A stretch of 64,000 bases of DNA. Origin: Butyrivibrio sp. MC2021. GTDB taxonomy: Bacteria > Bacillota > Clostridia > Lachnospirales > Lachnospiraceae. Below the pieces are notes generated by a model. That model saw nothing but the letters and a program-made list of their open reading frames with translations, made no database searches and had not been told where the DNA came from. The stretch spans positions 1 to 64,000 of the forward strand of contig NZ_JHXX01000005.1 in assembly GCF_000621605.1 (NCBI RefSeq), in the 5' to 3' direction. Shown one piece after another: positions 42,546 to 51,245 of the stretch. Position numbers and translations under genes: made by a program. How positions within the stretch are numbered: the stretch's first letter is position 1; the number at the start of each line of letters is the position of its first letter.

Positions 42546-43466
42546 TTGCTGAAAACAGTGGCTTTTGTGCTGAAGGATGGCACGAAAAAGAATGAAAAAA
42601 TAGTCGGAGATATAAAAGAAACTCTTGAATATATAAAAGAAAACGGCATCGAAGCCGGGTCCTGCTTCATTTCTGAAGAGGATGATTCATTTGTATTACC
42701 CGGGGATAAAAAGGAAATGCTGGTGATCTGCGATTCCGGCAGGCTGGCGGAGAGGCTTTTTGACCAGGGGTATTATGTAATAGGCCTCTGGCATGAACTT
42801 AATACCGGGGAGCATTTCAGGAATCTTAAGTATATTTTTTCCAATCTTACAGATATTGATTTCGATTCTTTTGTTAAGACCTATCAGAGATACGCCGGGG
42901 AGCCCTGGGAGGTGATCCGTACCGACAGGCTTATCATAAGGGAGACCACCCTTGAGGATATAGATGAATTTTACAAGATCTATGCGGACCCTGACATGAC
43001 CAGGTATATGGAGGGGCTTTTTGATGATCCCGCGGATGAGAAGCGTTATCAGAAGGATTATATAGAGAAGGTTTACGGCCTGATGGGCTTCGGAGTGTGG
43101 ACACTGGTCCGCAGAAGCGACGGAAGGATCATAGGAAGGGCCGGATATTCCGTCAGGAACGGTTTTGAGGATGTGGAGCTGGGATTTCTTATCGGAAAAG
43201 AGTTCCAGAGGCAGGGCTATGCCTATGAGGCCTGCAGCGAGATCCTGAAGTTCGGCCAGGAGATTCTTTTATTTGATAACGTACAGACTCTGGTAAAAAA
43301 GGAAAACGAGGTTTCCCTGCACCTATGTGAGAAGCTGGGATTTACCCCGGTTGAGGAGACCGAAGTCGAGGAAAATATCTACGGACACAGCTACGACGGC
43401 ACCAAGGTGGCCCTTAGCCAGTGCAAATACGGAACCTATATAAAAATGGTTAAGCACTTCCTTTGA
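42546..43466 (+). CDS. GNAT acetyltransferase with extra N-terminal domain
   Basis: 306 residues, starting at a TTG preceded by CGAGG. Residues about 1-120 form an unassigned alpha/beta domain (LVICDSGRLAERLFDQGYYVIGLWHE), perhaps a degenerate HAD-like fold. Residues about 125-300 are a RimJ-type GNAT domain: VIRTDRLIIRETTLEDIDEF, GRAGYSVRNGFEDVELGFLI and KEFQRQGYAYEACSEIL (acetyl-CoA loop). The substrate is unknown. Confidence 0.75.
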   Translation: MLKTVAFVLKDGTKKNEKIVGDIKETLEYIKENGIEAGSCFISEEDDSFVLPGDKKEMLVICDSGRLAERLFDQGYYVIGLWHELNTGEHFRNLKYIFSNLTDIDFDSFVKTYQRYAGEPWEVIRTDRLIIRETTLEDIDEFYKIYADPDMTRYMEGLFDDPADEKRYQKDYIEKVYGLMGFGVWTLVRRSDGRIIGRAGYSVRNGFEDVELGFLIGKEFQRQGYAYEACSEILKFGQEILLFDNVQTLVKKENEVSLHLCEKLGFTPVEETEVEENIYGHSYDGTKVALSQCKYGTYIKMVKHFL

Positions 43467-43580
43467 CTTTTGACACCTTTATCATGTAATATGTATCTGT
43501 AGCAATAGAAAAGGTAAATAAAATTGTAGGTACAGAGCGGTGTGTGGGCCGTTTGGGAGAGAGTACCTATCGGAGGAAAA

Positions 43581-45374
43581 ATGACAACACTAGAAATGTT
43601 CAGTTTGGTAGCAGGACTTGTAGGCGGTCTTGCCATGTTTCTTTATGGAATGAATGTTATGAGCGGAGGCCTTACCAAGGCAGCGGGAGGTAAACTGGAG
43701 GCGGTTCTTGCCAAGGTTACCAAGCATCCTGTCATAGCATATCTTTTCGGAGTCGGAGTAACGGCTCTGGTTCAGTCTTCATCAGCATCAACCGTAATGG
43801 TTGTAGGTCTTGTTAATTCAGGAATCATGACTCTTAAGCAGGCAGTAAGCGTTATCCTCGGTGCCAACCTTGGTACAACCTTTACCGCATGGCTGCTTTC
43901 ATTAAACGCAATCAGCAGTGACAACTTTGTTATAAACCTTTTGAAACCCGCTTCTTTTACACCTTTCCTGGCGATCATCGGTATCGGACTTTACATGTTT
44001 GCCAAGACTGATAAAAAGAAGAATATCGGAACCGTACTTCTTGGTTTTTCCGTTTTGATGTTCGGTATGAACAGCATGTCCAGCGCGGTTTCACCCCTTA
44101 AGGAAGTGGATTCCTTCGTGGAATTCCTTACAACCTTCTCCAATCCGCTTATCGGATTCATGGTAGGTATCATTTTTACAATGGTAATTCAGAGCTCCGC
44201 AGGAACCATCGGTGTACTGCAGGCTTTATCCCTTTCTGTTGATGTTAAGTACAGCATGGCTATCCCCGTGGTAGTAGGCGCTGAGGTTGGAACCTGTATT
44301 ACAGCCATCCTCTCATCCCTGGGAGCCAACAAGAACGGTAAGAGAACAGCTCTCATGCACCTGTACTTCAATGTTATCAAGGCTTCACTGTTTATGATCA
44401 TCTTCTACACAGTCAACGCCTTTGTACACTTCGCATTTATGAACAATCAGAGCGGTATGGTGGGCATCGCCGGAATCCATACACTTATCAATCTGGTGGC
44501 AACACCGCTTATGATGCCCTTTGCAGGTATTCTTGTCAGCATGGCTCTTAAGACTATTCCTATCGATGATAAGGAGAAAAAGGAGCAGGAGGAGCACGAG
44601 AGTATCCGTACTCTGGACGAGCGCTTCCTCAAGAACCCGCCCTTCGCGCTTCAGCAGGCCAGAACTGCAGCCGTGGAAATGGCTACCATGTCCAGAGATG
44701 CGCTGGTTAAGGCTGTGGGACTTATCAATGACTTTAATCCCGAGATCGCGGAAGAGGTTGACTACCTTGAGAGAAAGGTGGACCGCTACGAGGATCAGCT
44801 GGGAACCTATCTTATGAAGATCAACTCCCACCACCTGGGTGAGGAGGACAGCCATACACTTTCCGTTCTTCTGCACTGCATCACTGACTACGAGCGAATC
44901 AGTGACCACGCCCTCAATATCATGCAGAAGGCAAAAAATATGTCCGACAACAAGAGACAGTTCTCTCCCAAGGCCCAGACAGAGATGGATATCTTCTCTG
45001 CAGCGGTTCAGGAGATCGTGGAGCTGTCACTTCACAGCTTTGAGAACCTTGATATGGATGTGGCCAAGCAGATCGAGCCTCTTGAGGAGACCATCGACGG
45101 CATCCAGAAGGAAGTTAAGCGCCGTCATGTAAGGAGACTTCGCAAGGGCAAATGTACCATTGAGCAGGGCTTTGACCTCTCCGACATCGGAACAGACTTT
45201 GAGAGGATCGCGGACCACTGCAGCAATATCGCAGTTGGTATCATCGAGGTCAATGATGATGCCTATGATGCCCACGGCTATCTTGAGGCATTGAAGGCTG
45301 AGAAGAGAGACGACTTCGACAAGGCAGTTGATTTCTACCAGAGGAAGTACGAACTTCCTGCAGTTAAGTACTGA
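43581..45374 (+). CDS. Na+/phosphate cotransporter (NptA/PhoU-type fusion)
   Basis: 597 residues. The membrane domain has two inverted repeats with the QSSS-type signature (ALVQSSSASTVMVVGLVNSG and TMVIQSSAGTIGVLQALS). A C-terminal cytosolic PhoU-like helical domain (about 380-590: LPMKINSHHLGEEDSHTLS-like, DFERIADHCSNIAVGI) follows. It probably imports phosphate with sodium, with the PhoU part regulating it. GGAGGAA precedes the start at 43581. Confidence 0.9.
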   Translation: MTTLEMFSLVAGLVGGLAMFLYGMNVMSGGLTKAAGGKLEAVLAKVTKHPVIAYLFGVGVTALVQSSSASTVMVVGLVNSGIMTLKQAVSVILGANLGTTFTAWLLSLNAISSDNFVINLLKPASFTPFLAIIGIGLYMFAKTDKKKNIGTVLLGFSVLMFGMNSMSSAVSPLKEVDSFVEFLTTFSNPLIGFMVGIIFTMVIQSSAGTIGVLQALSLSVDVKYSMAIPVVVGAEVGTCITAILSSLGANKNGKRTALMHLYFNVIKASLFMIIFYTVNAFVHFAFMNNQSGMVGIAGIHTLINLVATPLMMPFAGILVSMALKTIPIDDKEKKEQEEHESIRTLDERFLKNPPFALQQARTAAVEMATMSRDALVKAVGLINDFNPEIAEEVDYLERKVDRYEDQLGTYLMKINSHHLGEEDSHTLSVLLHCITDYERISDHALNIMQKAKNMSDNKRQFSPKAQTEMDIFSAAVQEIVELSLHSFENLDMDVAKQIEPLEETIDGIQKEVKRRHVRRLRKGKCTIEQGFDLSDIGTDFERIADHCSNIAVGIIEVNDDAYDAHGYLEALKAEKRDDFDKAVDFYQRKYELPAVKY

Positions 45375-45397
45375 TTGGACGATTATAATGTGTTAGA

Positions 45398-45429
45398 AAC
45401 ACAGGAGAAGTCAATGCTCCTGTGTTTTT
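45398..45429 (+). terminator. Terminator of Na/Pi transporter gene
   Basis: AACACAGGAG/CTCCTGTGTT 10-bp perfect stem, 9-nt loop, followed by TTT. Confidence 0.8.
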
Positions 45430-45459
45430 CAATAGCTATAGATATTTGAGAGGATAGAT

Positions 45460-46614
45460 ATGAACATAAGGAAATTATCAAGGCTCACAACTCTCCTGGA
45501 GAGTCAGAGAGAGAAGGGCCGGATTCAGGGCTGCGGCCTGGTGGTTGAGCATAAGGGAAAAAGAGTTTATGAAACCCACATAGAGCCGGACCGTGAGGAC
45601 AGCATATACAAGATCTTCAGCATGACCAAGCCCATTACAGCCATGGCAACCATGATGCTCTATGAGAGAGGCGAACTGGATCTCATGAGCAGAGTATCGG
45701 ATTATCTGCCGGGATTTAAGGACTGCAAGGTGGCATCTCCCGAGGGCATCAAGAAGGCTGAGAAGCAGATCCTTATCAAGGACCTTCTGAACATGACCTC
45801 CGGAATCGTTTACCCCGGGGACTTCGGCGAAGCCGAGAGATCCATGGGCAAGGTCTTCAAGGAGGCAACAGCCCAGAGACAGTCAGGAATCCTTAAGTCC
45901 AACGTGGATTTCTGCAACAAGCTGGCGGAAGGATATCTTGCCTTTGAGCCGGGAATGGGCTACAGATACGGCTTTTCAGCGGATATCATGGCCGGTGTCA
46001 TCGAAGTTATCACCGGAATGAAATACTCTGAATTCCTGAAAAAAGAGATTTTTACCCCTCTTAACATGGAGGATACAGGCTTTAAGATCGATGAGAGCAA
46101 GGCCTTCAGAGCTGCAGTTCTCTACAGAAGGGACAAGACAGGCAAGGCAGTGAGAGCCGAGGATGACGTAAGAAGACGTCTTTCCATGGAGCATCCCACA
46201 AGGGAGCCCCTTTTTGAAAGCGGCGGAGCTGGCCTTTACTCTACCCTCAATGACTATTCCCATTTTGCCCAGATGCTCCTTAACAAGGGCTCCTATCACG
46301 GCAAAGAACTAATCGGCAAGAAGACCCTTGCCTTTATGACAAGCCCTCAGCTGAACGCCCTTCAGCAGGATGCGCTGGATCTGGAGAGCTGCATTGGCTA
46401 CAGCTACGGCAATTACTTCAGAATTCTGACAGACCCTTCAGCAGCCACCTCCAACGGAAGCATCGGAGAGTACGGCTGGGATGGCACCGCGGGAACATAT
46501 TTCTTCGTGGATCCCACCGAGGAGCTGATAGTTATTTACATGCAGCAGATCGAGGGCGGAGTTGATTACAATTTTGTCCGCGCGCTGAGACAGATTGTCT
46601 ACGGAGCATGCTAA
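45460..46614 (+). CDS. Serine hydrolase, beta-lactamase/esterase (class C) family
   Basis: 384 residues without a signal peptide. The SxxK nucleophile motif is FSMTKPI; the second motif is probably Y-G-F in GYRYGFSADIM; the third is in GWDGTAGTYFFVDP. The absence of a signal peptide favours a cytoplasmic esterase (EstB-like) over a cell-wall or antibiotic role. GAGAGGA is upstream. It is 29 bp from the Nudix gene, so the two may be cotranscribed. Confidence 0.82.
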   Translation: MNIRKLSRLTTLLESQREKGRIQGCGLVVEHKGKRVYETHIEPDREDSIYKIFSMTKPITAMATMMLYERGELDLMSRVSDYLPGFKDCKVASPEGIKKAEKQILIKDLLNMTSGIVYPGDFGEAERSMGKVFKEATAQRQSGILKSNVDFCNKLAEGYLAFEPGMGYRYGFSADIMAGVIEVITGMKYSEFLKKEIFTPLNMEDTGFKIDESKAFRAAVLYRRDKTGKAVRAEDDVRRRLSMEHPTREPLFESGGAGLYSTLNDYSHFAQMLLNKGSYHGKELIGKKTLAFMTSPQLNALQQDALDLESCIGYSYGNYFRILTDPSAATSNGSIGEYGWDGTAGTYFFVDPTEELIVIYMQQIEGGVDYNFVRALRQIVYGAC

Positions 46615-46643
46615 AAATCGCGATAGTATGATGGAGTAAACTA

Positions 46644-47204
46644 ATGGAGTTTCAATACCTGGAGAAGAAGGAGCAGGGCCACTTTATCACCCGCTACGAC
46701 CTTCATTACAAAACAGTGGATAATCAGGACAAGGTCTATGAGATCATCAGCAGAAACCCTGATCTCAAGGGCTTTGATGACATACATAACAAAAAGGCTG
46801 ATGCCGTTGTGCTTATTATGCATGACGAGACCGGAGAAAAGATCCTTATCAACAAAGAGTTCAGAATGGCTGCGGGGGCCTGGGTTTACAACTTCCCTGC
46901 GGGACTTATCGATCCCGGTGAGGTTCCGGAAGAGAGCGCACGCCGTGAGCTCAAGGAAGAGACGGGCCTGGATCTTCTTGCCATCGACGACTGGATCGGC
47001 GAGAGCTACAGTGCAGTGGGATTTTCCAATGAAAAGAATGTGTGCTGCGTAGGAAAGGCAGAGGGAACTTTTGCCAAGAGCAGTTCTACTCTGGAGGAGA
47101 TAGAACCCGGCTGGTACACCAAAGAAGAGGTCAGAGAACTTCTAAGGACTGAGCCCTTTGCAGCAAGAACACAGGCTTACTGCTACCTTTGGAGCAGACA
47201 GTAA
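46644..47204 (+). CDS. Nudix hydrolase (ADP-ribose pyrophosphatase-like)
   Basis: 186 residues. The complete Nudix box is AGLIDPGEVPEESARRELKEETGLD, with both REL and EETG, which bind Mg2+ and catalyse. The sequence before (NKEFRMAAGAWVYNFPAGL) resembles NudF-type enzymes. It probably hydrolyses ADP-sugars or a related nucleoside diphosphate. It is 6 bp upstream of the FNR-like gene. Confidence 0.88.
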   Translation: MEFQYLEKKEQGHFITRYDLHYKTVDNQDKVYEIISRNPDLKGFDDIHNKKADAVVLIMHDETGEKILINKEFRMAAGAWVYNFPAGLIDPGEVPEESARRELKEETGLDLLAIDDWIGESYSAVGFSNEKNVCCVGKAEGTFAKSSSTLEEIEPGWYTKEEVRELLRTEPFAARTQAYCYLWSRQ

Positions 47205-47210
47205 AAAATT

Positions 47211-47972
47211 ATGAACGAGAAAAAAAGTAACGGAATTTACAAAAGAAATAGCGAAAGCCAGACAGATGAGCTTAAACGAGGCATCGTAGGCCTCAACATC
47301 TGTGAGGAATGCGGTGGATTCTGCACCGAGAGCGTGCCTCTTATCGAGGGACTTCCTGTTAATGCCCAGGTGAGTCTGATGGAACACTCCGTTCACGAGA
47401 CCCTGAAGAAGAACAGCTATCTTTTCAGAGAGGGTGAGCCGGTAGATTCCATCTGTATCATCAGGAAGGGCAGGGTCAAGCTCTGCCGCTATGACTCCCT
47501 GGGAAGAGAGCAGATCATCACCATCCTGGCGGATCACGATATCATCTGGGAGGGCATGTTCCTGGACGGCAGTATTTATCCCTACTCCGCGGTGTGCCTT
47601 ACCAATGCTTCCATCTGCCAGATCCACAGGGATGATTTCATCAAGGTGGTAAATGACCCTACGGCGGCCATGAACACCATCATCCTTCTGAGCAAAAAGC
47701 TTCACGACGCCAACGAAAGAAACATGCTTCTTTCCACCAAGGATCCCATGGCAAGACTGGCGGGATTTTTGATGTACAGAGTTGACCGAAGCGCCACAGA
47801 CGACATTGTTCTGAAGCTGGACGACATTGCAGCCAGTGTCAGCCTTAGAACCGAGACCGTCAGCCGCAAGCTCCGGGAGATGGAAAAAATGAAACTCATA
47901 ACCCGCACCGGCCACGGCAAGATCAAAGTTTTAGATCGCGATGCCCTGAGGGAAATCTACGTATCACAGTGA
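47211..47972 (+). CDS. FNR-type Crp/Fnr transcriptional regulator with cysteine cluster
   Basis: 253 residues. Cys31, Cys34 and Cys38 (ICEECGGFCTE) plus Cys136 (NASICQIH) occupy the places of the four [4Fe-4S] ligands of E. coli FNR, suggesting oxygen sensing. A cyclic-nucleotide-fold domain spans about 45-165. The C-terminal HTH has the recognition helix TETVSRKLREM with the E..SR residues that read TTGAT half-sites. A perfect FNR box lies upstream of pflB in this window. The spacing of the N-terminal cysteines differs slightly from FNR. It begins 6 bp after the Nudix stop, with no strong site of its own. Confidence 0.85.
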   Translation: MNEKKSNGIYKRNSESQTDELKRGIVGLNICEECGGFCTESVPLIEGLPVNAQVSLMEHSVHETLKKNSYLFREGEPVDSICIIRKGRVKLCRYDSLGREQIITILADHDIIWEGMFLDGSIYPYSAVCLTNASICQIHRDDFIKVVNDPTAAMNTIILLSKKLHDANERNMLLSTKDPMARLAGFLMYRVDRSATDDIVLKLDDIAASVSLRTETVSRKLREMEKMKLITRTGHGKIKVLDRDALREIYVSQ

Positions 47973-47998
47973 TTTTAGGACGGACAAATTGTGTATTA

Positions 47999-48724
47999 TT
48001 ACCCGTTTAGAATGGATCTGGCGTTTTCGACGCGGTCAGCGGTGGGGGATTTAACTCCCTCAAGCTGGTAAGGTATTCCGAGAGCCTCGAACTTGTGTTG
48101 TCCCAGGGTGTGATAAGGAAGGACATCAACTCTCTTTACATTGGAAAGAGTGTCGATGAATTCTTTTGTCTTGTGGAGATACTCATCGTTGTCGGTAATG
48201 CCCGGAACCAGCACGTGGCGGATCCAGATGGGCTTGCCTATTTCAGACAGATACTTCATTCCCTCCACGATGTTGTCGTTGGGAAGTCCTGTGAGCTTGA
48301 TATGCTCTTCCCTGTCGATATGCTTGATATCCACAAGAAGCAGATCTGTATATTTCATGAGTTCTTCGAACTTTGAAAAGAAGGGCTCTTCCTTTGTAAA
48401 GGGCTGGAGAGCGGTGTCTATGCAGGTGTTGATGCCACGCTCCTTGGCCATCTTGAAAAATTCCAGAAGGAAATCTATCTGAAGCAGGGGCTCTCCGCCG
48501 CTGACGGTGATGCCGCCATCCTCACCCCAGTAGGTTCTGTATCTCTCGGCAAAGTCCAGCAGCTCCTGGGCTGTACGCATATCCTCTGAACCCGGATCCC
48601 AGGTATCTGCGTTGTGGCAGTACTTGCACCTGAGCTTGCAGCCCTTCAGGAATACTAAAAATCTAATGCCCGGCCCGTCAACACTGCCGAAGGTCTCTAT
48701 TGAATGAATTGCGCCTTTTATCAT
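47999..48724 (-). CDS. pflA: Pyruvate formate-lyase activating enzyme
   Basis: 241 residues, radical SAM. The cluster motif is CKLRCKYCHNADTW; SGGEPLLQ (GGEP), DIKHID and GLPNDNIVEG fit PflA. It installs the glycyl radical in PflB using SAM and a [4Fe-4S] cluster, and works only without oxygen. AAAGGAG is upstream of the ATG at 48724. It is convergent with the FNR-like gene, and separated from pflB by a 3-kb RiPP-like cassette, unlike the usual adjacent arrangement. Confidence 0.93.
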   Translation of the reverse strand: MIKGAIHSIETFGSVDGPGIRFLVFLKGCKLRCKYCHNADTWDPGSEDMRTAQELLDFAERYRTYWGEDGGITVSGGEPLLQIDFLLEFFKMAKERGINTCIDTALQPFTKEEPFFSKFEELMKYTDLLLVDIKHIDREEHIKLTGLPNDNIVEGMKYLSEIGKPIWIRHVLVPGITDNDEYLHKTKEFIDTLSNVKRVDVLPYHTLGQHKFEALGIPYQLEGVKSPTADRVENARSILNG

Positions 48725-49057
48725 TAACAAACTCCTTTTGATCAGATACTTATGTTATGGATTTCTCCACTACCATAAAGTATAACAGAACAGTTCTTTG
48801 CGTTGAATCAAGTTTTTGAAAAAGCGAATTTTGGAAAATAAAGTAAATGAACGGCCGTCAAAGTTGGGGTGCAAATTGGTAAATAGTGCGACAATAAAAC
48901 TATGAAATACCGAGTATTTTGGCACAATTAATACAATTCAACTGCCAATTAATAAAAGTTATTACAATGCTGTTAGAAGTGTAGACCAATACACGATAGT
49001 CCAATAGAATATCATTTATCAAGAATATATAAATTAAAGAGTTGGAGGAGATTTACA
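48725..49057. other. Intergenic region pflA / RiPP-like precursor
   Basis: 333 bp, AT-rich. It holds a candidate promoter for the precursor, a spaced inverted repeat TTGGCA/TGCCAA (48919-48924 and 48943-48948), and the divergent control region of pflA. No additional small gene is clear. Confidence 0.55.
48982..49010 (+). promoter_or_regulatory. Candidate promoter of RiPP-like precursor
   Basis: TAGACC (48982-48987), a 17-bp spacer and TAGAAT (49005-49010). The leader would be about 40 nt, with GGAGGAG just before the start codon. Confidence 0.45.
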
Positions 49058-49261
49058 ATGAAGAAATGGAACACACCTGAGATCGCAGCACTTGATCTTA
49101 ATGCAACAGCTAATGGTTTTTGGCCTTTGGACAGAGAGGTTTGTCCCCTTATTTTGGGTGGTGCACATGATGCTACAGGTTGCAATCCGCCAGAAGAGCA
49201 TGGCAAGGGCCAGGAAGCCAATACTCAAGATCCAGAGGATCCAACAAACGATTTGTCATAA
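49058..49261 (+). CDS. RiPP-like precursor peptide (lasso-like leader)
   Basis: 67 residues with a strong GGAGGAG site. The leader MKKWNTPEIAALDLNATA resembles precursors with a KKWxxPxxxxLDxxxTAxG pattern, as in Firmicute lasso peptides (leader Thr near position -2 or -3). If the core begins at N19 or G20, D25 or E27 could close a 7- to 9-residue ring (GFWPLDRE gives Gly1-Glu8). C29 and C42 could pair. The rest is hydrophilic and acidic (PPEEHGKGQE...DPEDPTNDLS), longer than usual lasso tails. It lies directly upstream of a lasso-cyclase-like gene. No homologue was checked. Confidence 0.6.
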   Translation: MKKWNTPEIAALDLNATANGFWPLDREVCPLILGGAHDATGCNPPEEHGKGQEANTQDPEDPTNDLS

Positions 49262-49277
49262 TTATTTTATTATTATC

Positions 49278-49310
49278 AGAGCTCATCAAATTGATGAGCT
49301 CTATTTTTTT
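49278..49310 (+). terminator. Terminator between precursor and cyclase-like genes
   Basis: AGAGCTCATC/GATGAGCTCT is a perfect 10-bp stem with a 5-nt loop, then ATTTTTTT. Partial read-through would yield much precursor and little enzyme, a common RiPP arrangement. Confidence 0.85.
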
Positions 49311-49346
49311 ATGTTATATTAGAAAAAAATAAATGGATGGAAAACT

Positions 49347-51245
49347 ATGAGTGGGATATATGGATGCGTTTCTCAAAACGCTATTGATAAAGAACTGTAT
49401 AAAGGCCTTTCTAGGTGGAATGACAGCTATGGGGATTGTGATAAGCAGGAATACTTTGATGAGAAGTTATTTTTGGGCATCAAACCGGAAGCTTTAAAGA
49501 ATTGTGAAGACAAAGAAAGACTCTTTACTACTGATGAGAATCGGAGTGTTTTTGATGCGCTGATATATTCTGATACCGAAAAGGGTATGTCCGATGAACG
49601 TTTTTTGTTTGATCGCATATGCCAAAAAGGGATTAATGCCCTGGAGAATATCAATGGAGACTATTCAGGTGCATTATGGGACAATTCCAGGAAAGAACTA
49701 ACTCTTTTTAGGGATCATTTAGGAGTAAGACCTCTGTTTTACTACTTCGATGGTAACAGAGTGATTTTTTCAACTGATATAAGAGGCATACTGTCAGTAG
49801 GTGACGTTGATGCCGAGGTTAACGAAGACTGGCTGTTTGCATATTTGTATATGGGCAAGTCCCAGATTGGTAACAGGACAGAATATGAAAATATAAACTG
49901 TGTGCCATTTGGCGGGTGGATAACTTTTAATTTTTGTGAAGATAAAGTAATTGCCAAGGAAGGTCATTACTATATACCTGGCCAAAAGAAATATCGAATG
50001 AAGAACCGGGATGCTTATGCAAAGGAACTTAGACGTCTGGTGGAGGATGCGATAAAGATTCGTGCCAATGCTACGAATTGTAAAATTGGAGCTGAACTGT
50101 CAGGAGGTCTTGATTCAGGCGTTATAGACCTTGTCTTGGCGAAAATGGATAAAGAATGTCTCTATTATTCCTGGTCGCCTGATGAAAGCAATTTGGCAAT
50201 GGCTGAAAATGACGAACGATTGGTTGTCAAAGATATATGCGAAAAAGCAGGGATTACCTGTAATTATGGCGGGCTTTCTGTCAGCCTCGATACACCGTTG
50301 ATGAATGAGAGTTTTCCGTTGGACAAAGGCAGTTATAAAGAGCTTCCGACTATTATATCATTTGCATTTCCACAATACATCAATACGCCATCTATTTTTG
50401 AAACGGCATCTTTTATGAAGAATCATGGAGTGAAGTTTGTATTTACAGGTCATGGTGGAGATGAAGGTGTAAGCCACAGGTCAAACCCCTACGAATTGTA
50501 TTACAATCATGAATATTATCGGTATCTTAGGCTGATGTTTTCAAGGACCTGTTTTTCAAAGCATAGGATAGCTAAGACGATAAAACTGATTTATGAGAAT
50601 CAGAAGCTTGCCAATAAAAAGCTGAAAGCACCTTATTTTGCGGAACATACTGCGTCAGATGTCTTCACACCGGAGTTTAAAAAAAGATTTGAAAAAAAGA
50701 AGATCAAGCCTCTTACTTTTGCCTATGACCCAATAGAATATGTTAAAGAAAGCGGTAGCCGGAACAGGCTTGATGTCTTGGCATTTTTCTCTGCCTGCAC
50801 CGGTACGAGATATTTGATTCCATACCTTGATTACAGGGTTTTAGATTTTGCGTTGGGAATTCCAAGATATCTGTATCATGATTGCTTTATAAACAGATTT
50901 ATATTCAGAGAAGCATTTAAAGATCTGATGCCTAAGTCTTTGTATTCCTTGAAAACAAAAGAAGATTTTAGTTATAGTAATCTGCCCAAAGTATCTAGGG
51001 AGGAGTATGAAAAGAACAGGGTCAGCGATGAAAGCATAAACAGGAGAAAAAAATATTTGGGATACCTGGACAGAGAGTATTGGCAAAAGTACTTGAATTT
51101 TGAAATTCTGGAAGACTGGGTGTATGGCCGAAATAAGGTAGAGGATGATAGTCGTCTGGATAGAGCGATTTTAACTTGTTTACAGGTGGAGCATGTGGTT
51201 AAGCGCTCAAGGGAAGTGAATAATGAAAGAAAGACTAAAGAATAA
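49347..51245 (+). CDS. Asparagine-synthetase homologue lacking glutaminase Cys (lasso-cyclase-like)
   Basis: 632 residues. The N-terminal part keeps the glutamine-amidotransferase fold (IYGCVSQ; GDYSGALWDNSRKELTLFRDHLGVRPLFYY), but residue 2, which is the Cys nucleophile in AsnB, is Ser (MSGIYG). The C-terminal synthetase domain has the ATP-binding AELSGGLDSGVIDL and the lower motif TGHGGDEG. Loss of the glutaminase with a kept ATP site is typical of lasso cyclases and other amide-bond-forming homologues. It is AT-rich and overlaps the methyltransferase gene by 23 bp. No lasso leader peptidase (B protein) or PqqD-like RRE is nearby. Confidence 0.75.
   Translation: MSGIYGCVSQNAIDKELYKGLSRWNDSYGDCDKQEYFDEKLFLGIKPEALKNCEDKERLFTTDENRSVFDALIYSDTEKGMSDERFLFDRICQKGINALENINGDYSGALWDNSRKELTLFRDHLGVRPLFYYFDGNRVIFSTDIRGILSVGDVDAEVNEDWLFAYLYMGKSQIGNRTEYENINCVPFGGWITFNFCEDKVIAKEGHYYIPGQKKYRMKNRDAYAKELRRLVEDAIKIRANATNCKIGAELSGGLDSGVIDLVLAKMDKECLYYSWSPDESNLAMAENDERLVVKDICEKAGITCNYGGLSVSLDTPLMNESFPLDKGSYKELPTIISFAFPQYINTPSIFETASFMKNHGVKFVFTGHGGDEGVSHRSNPYELYYNHEYYRYLRLMFSRTCFSKHRIAKTIKLIYENQKLANKKLKAPYFAEHTASDVFTPEFKKRFEKKKIKPLTFAYDPIEYVKESGSRNRLDVLAFFSACTGTRYLIPYLDYRVLDFALGIPRYLYHDCFINRFIFREAFKDLMPKSLYSLKTKEDFSYSNLPKVSREEYEKNRVSDESINRRKKYLGYLDREYWQKYLNFEILEDWVYGRNKVEDDSRLDRAILTCLQVEHVVKRSREVNNERKTKE

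Noticed and set aside
45460..46614. Antibiotic-hydrolysing beta-lactamase
   Set aside because: No signal peptide, and the motif set fits intracellular esterase-type members of the family equally well or better.
48798..48811. Possible FNR box upstream of pflA (TTGATTCAACGCAA on the minus strand)
   Set aside because: Only one half-site is intact, and the centre lies about 32 bp before the likely start instead of 41.5.
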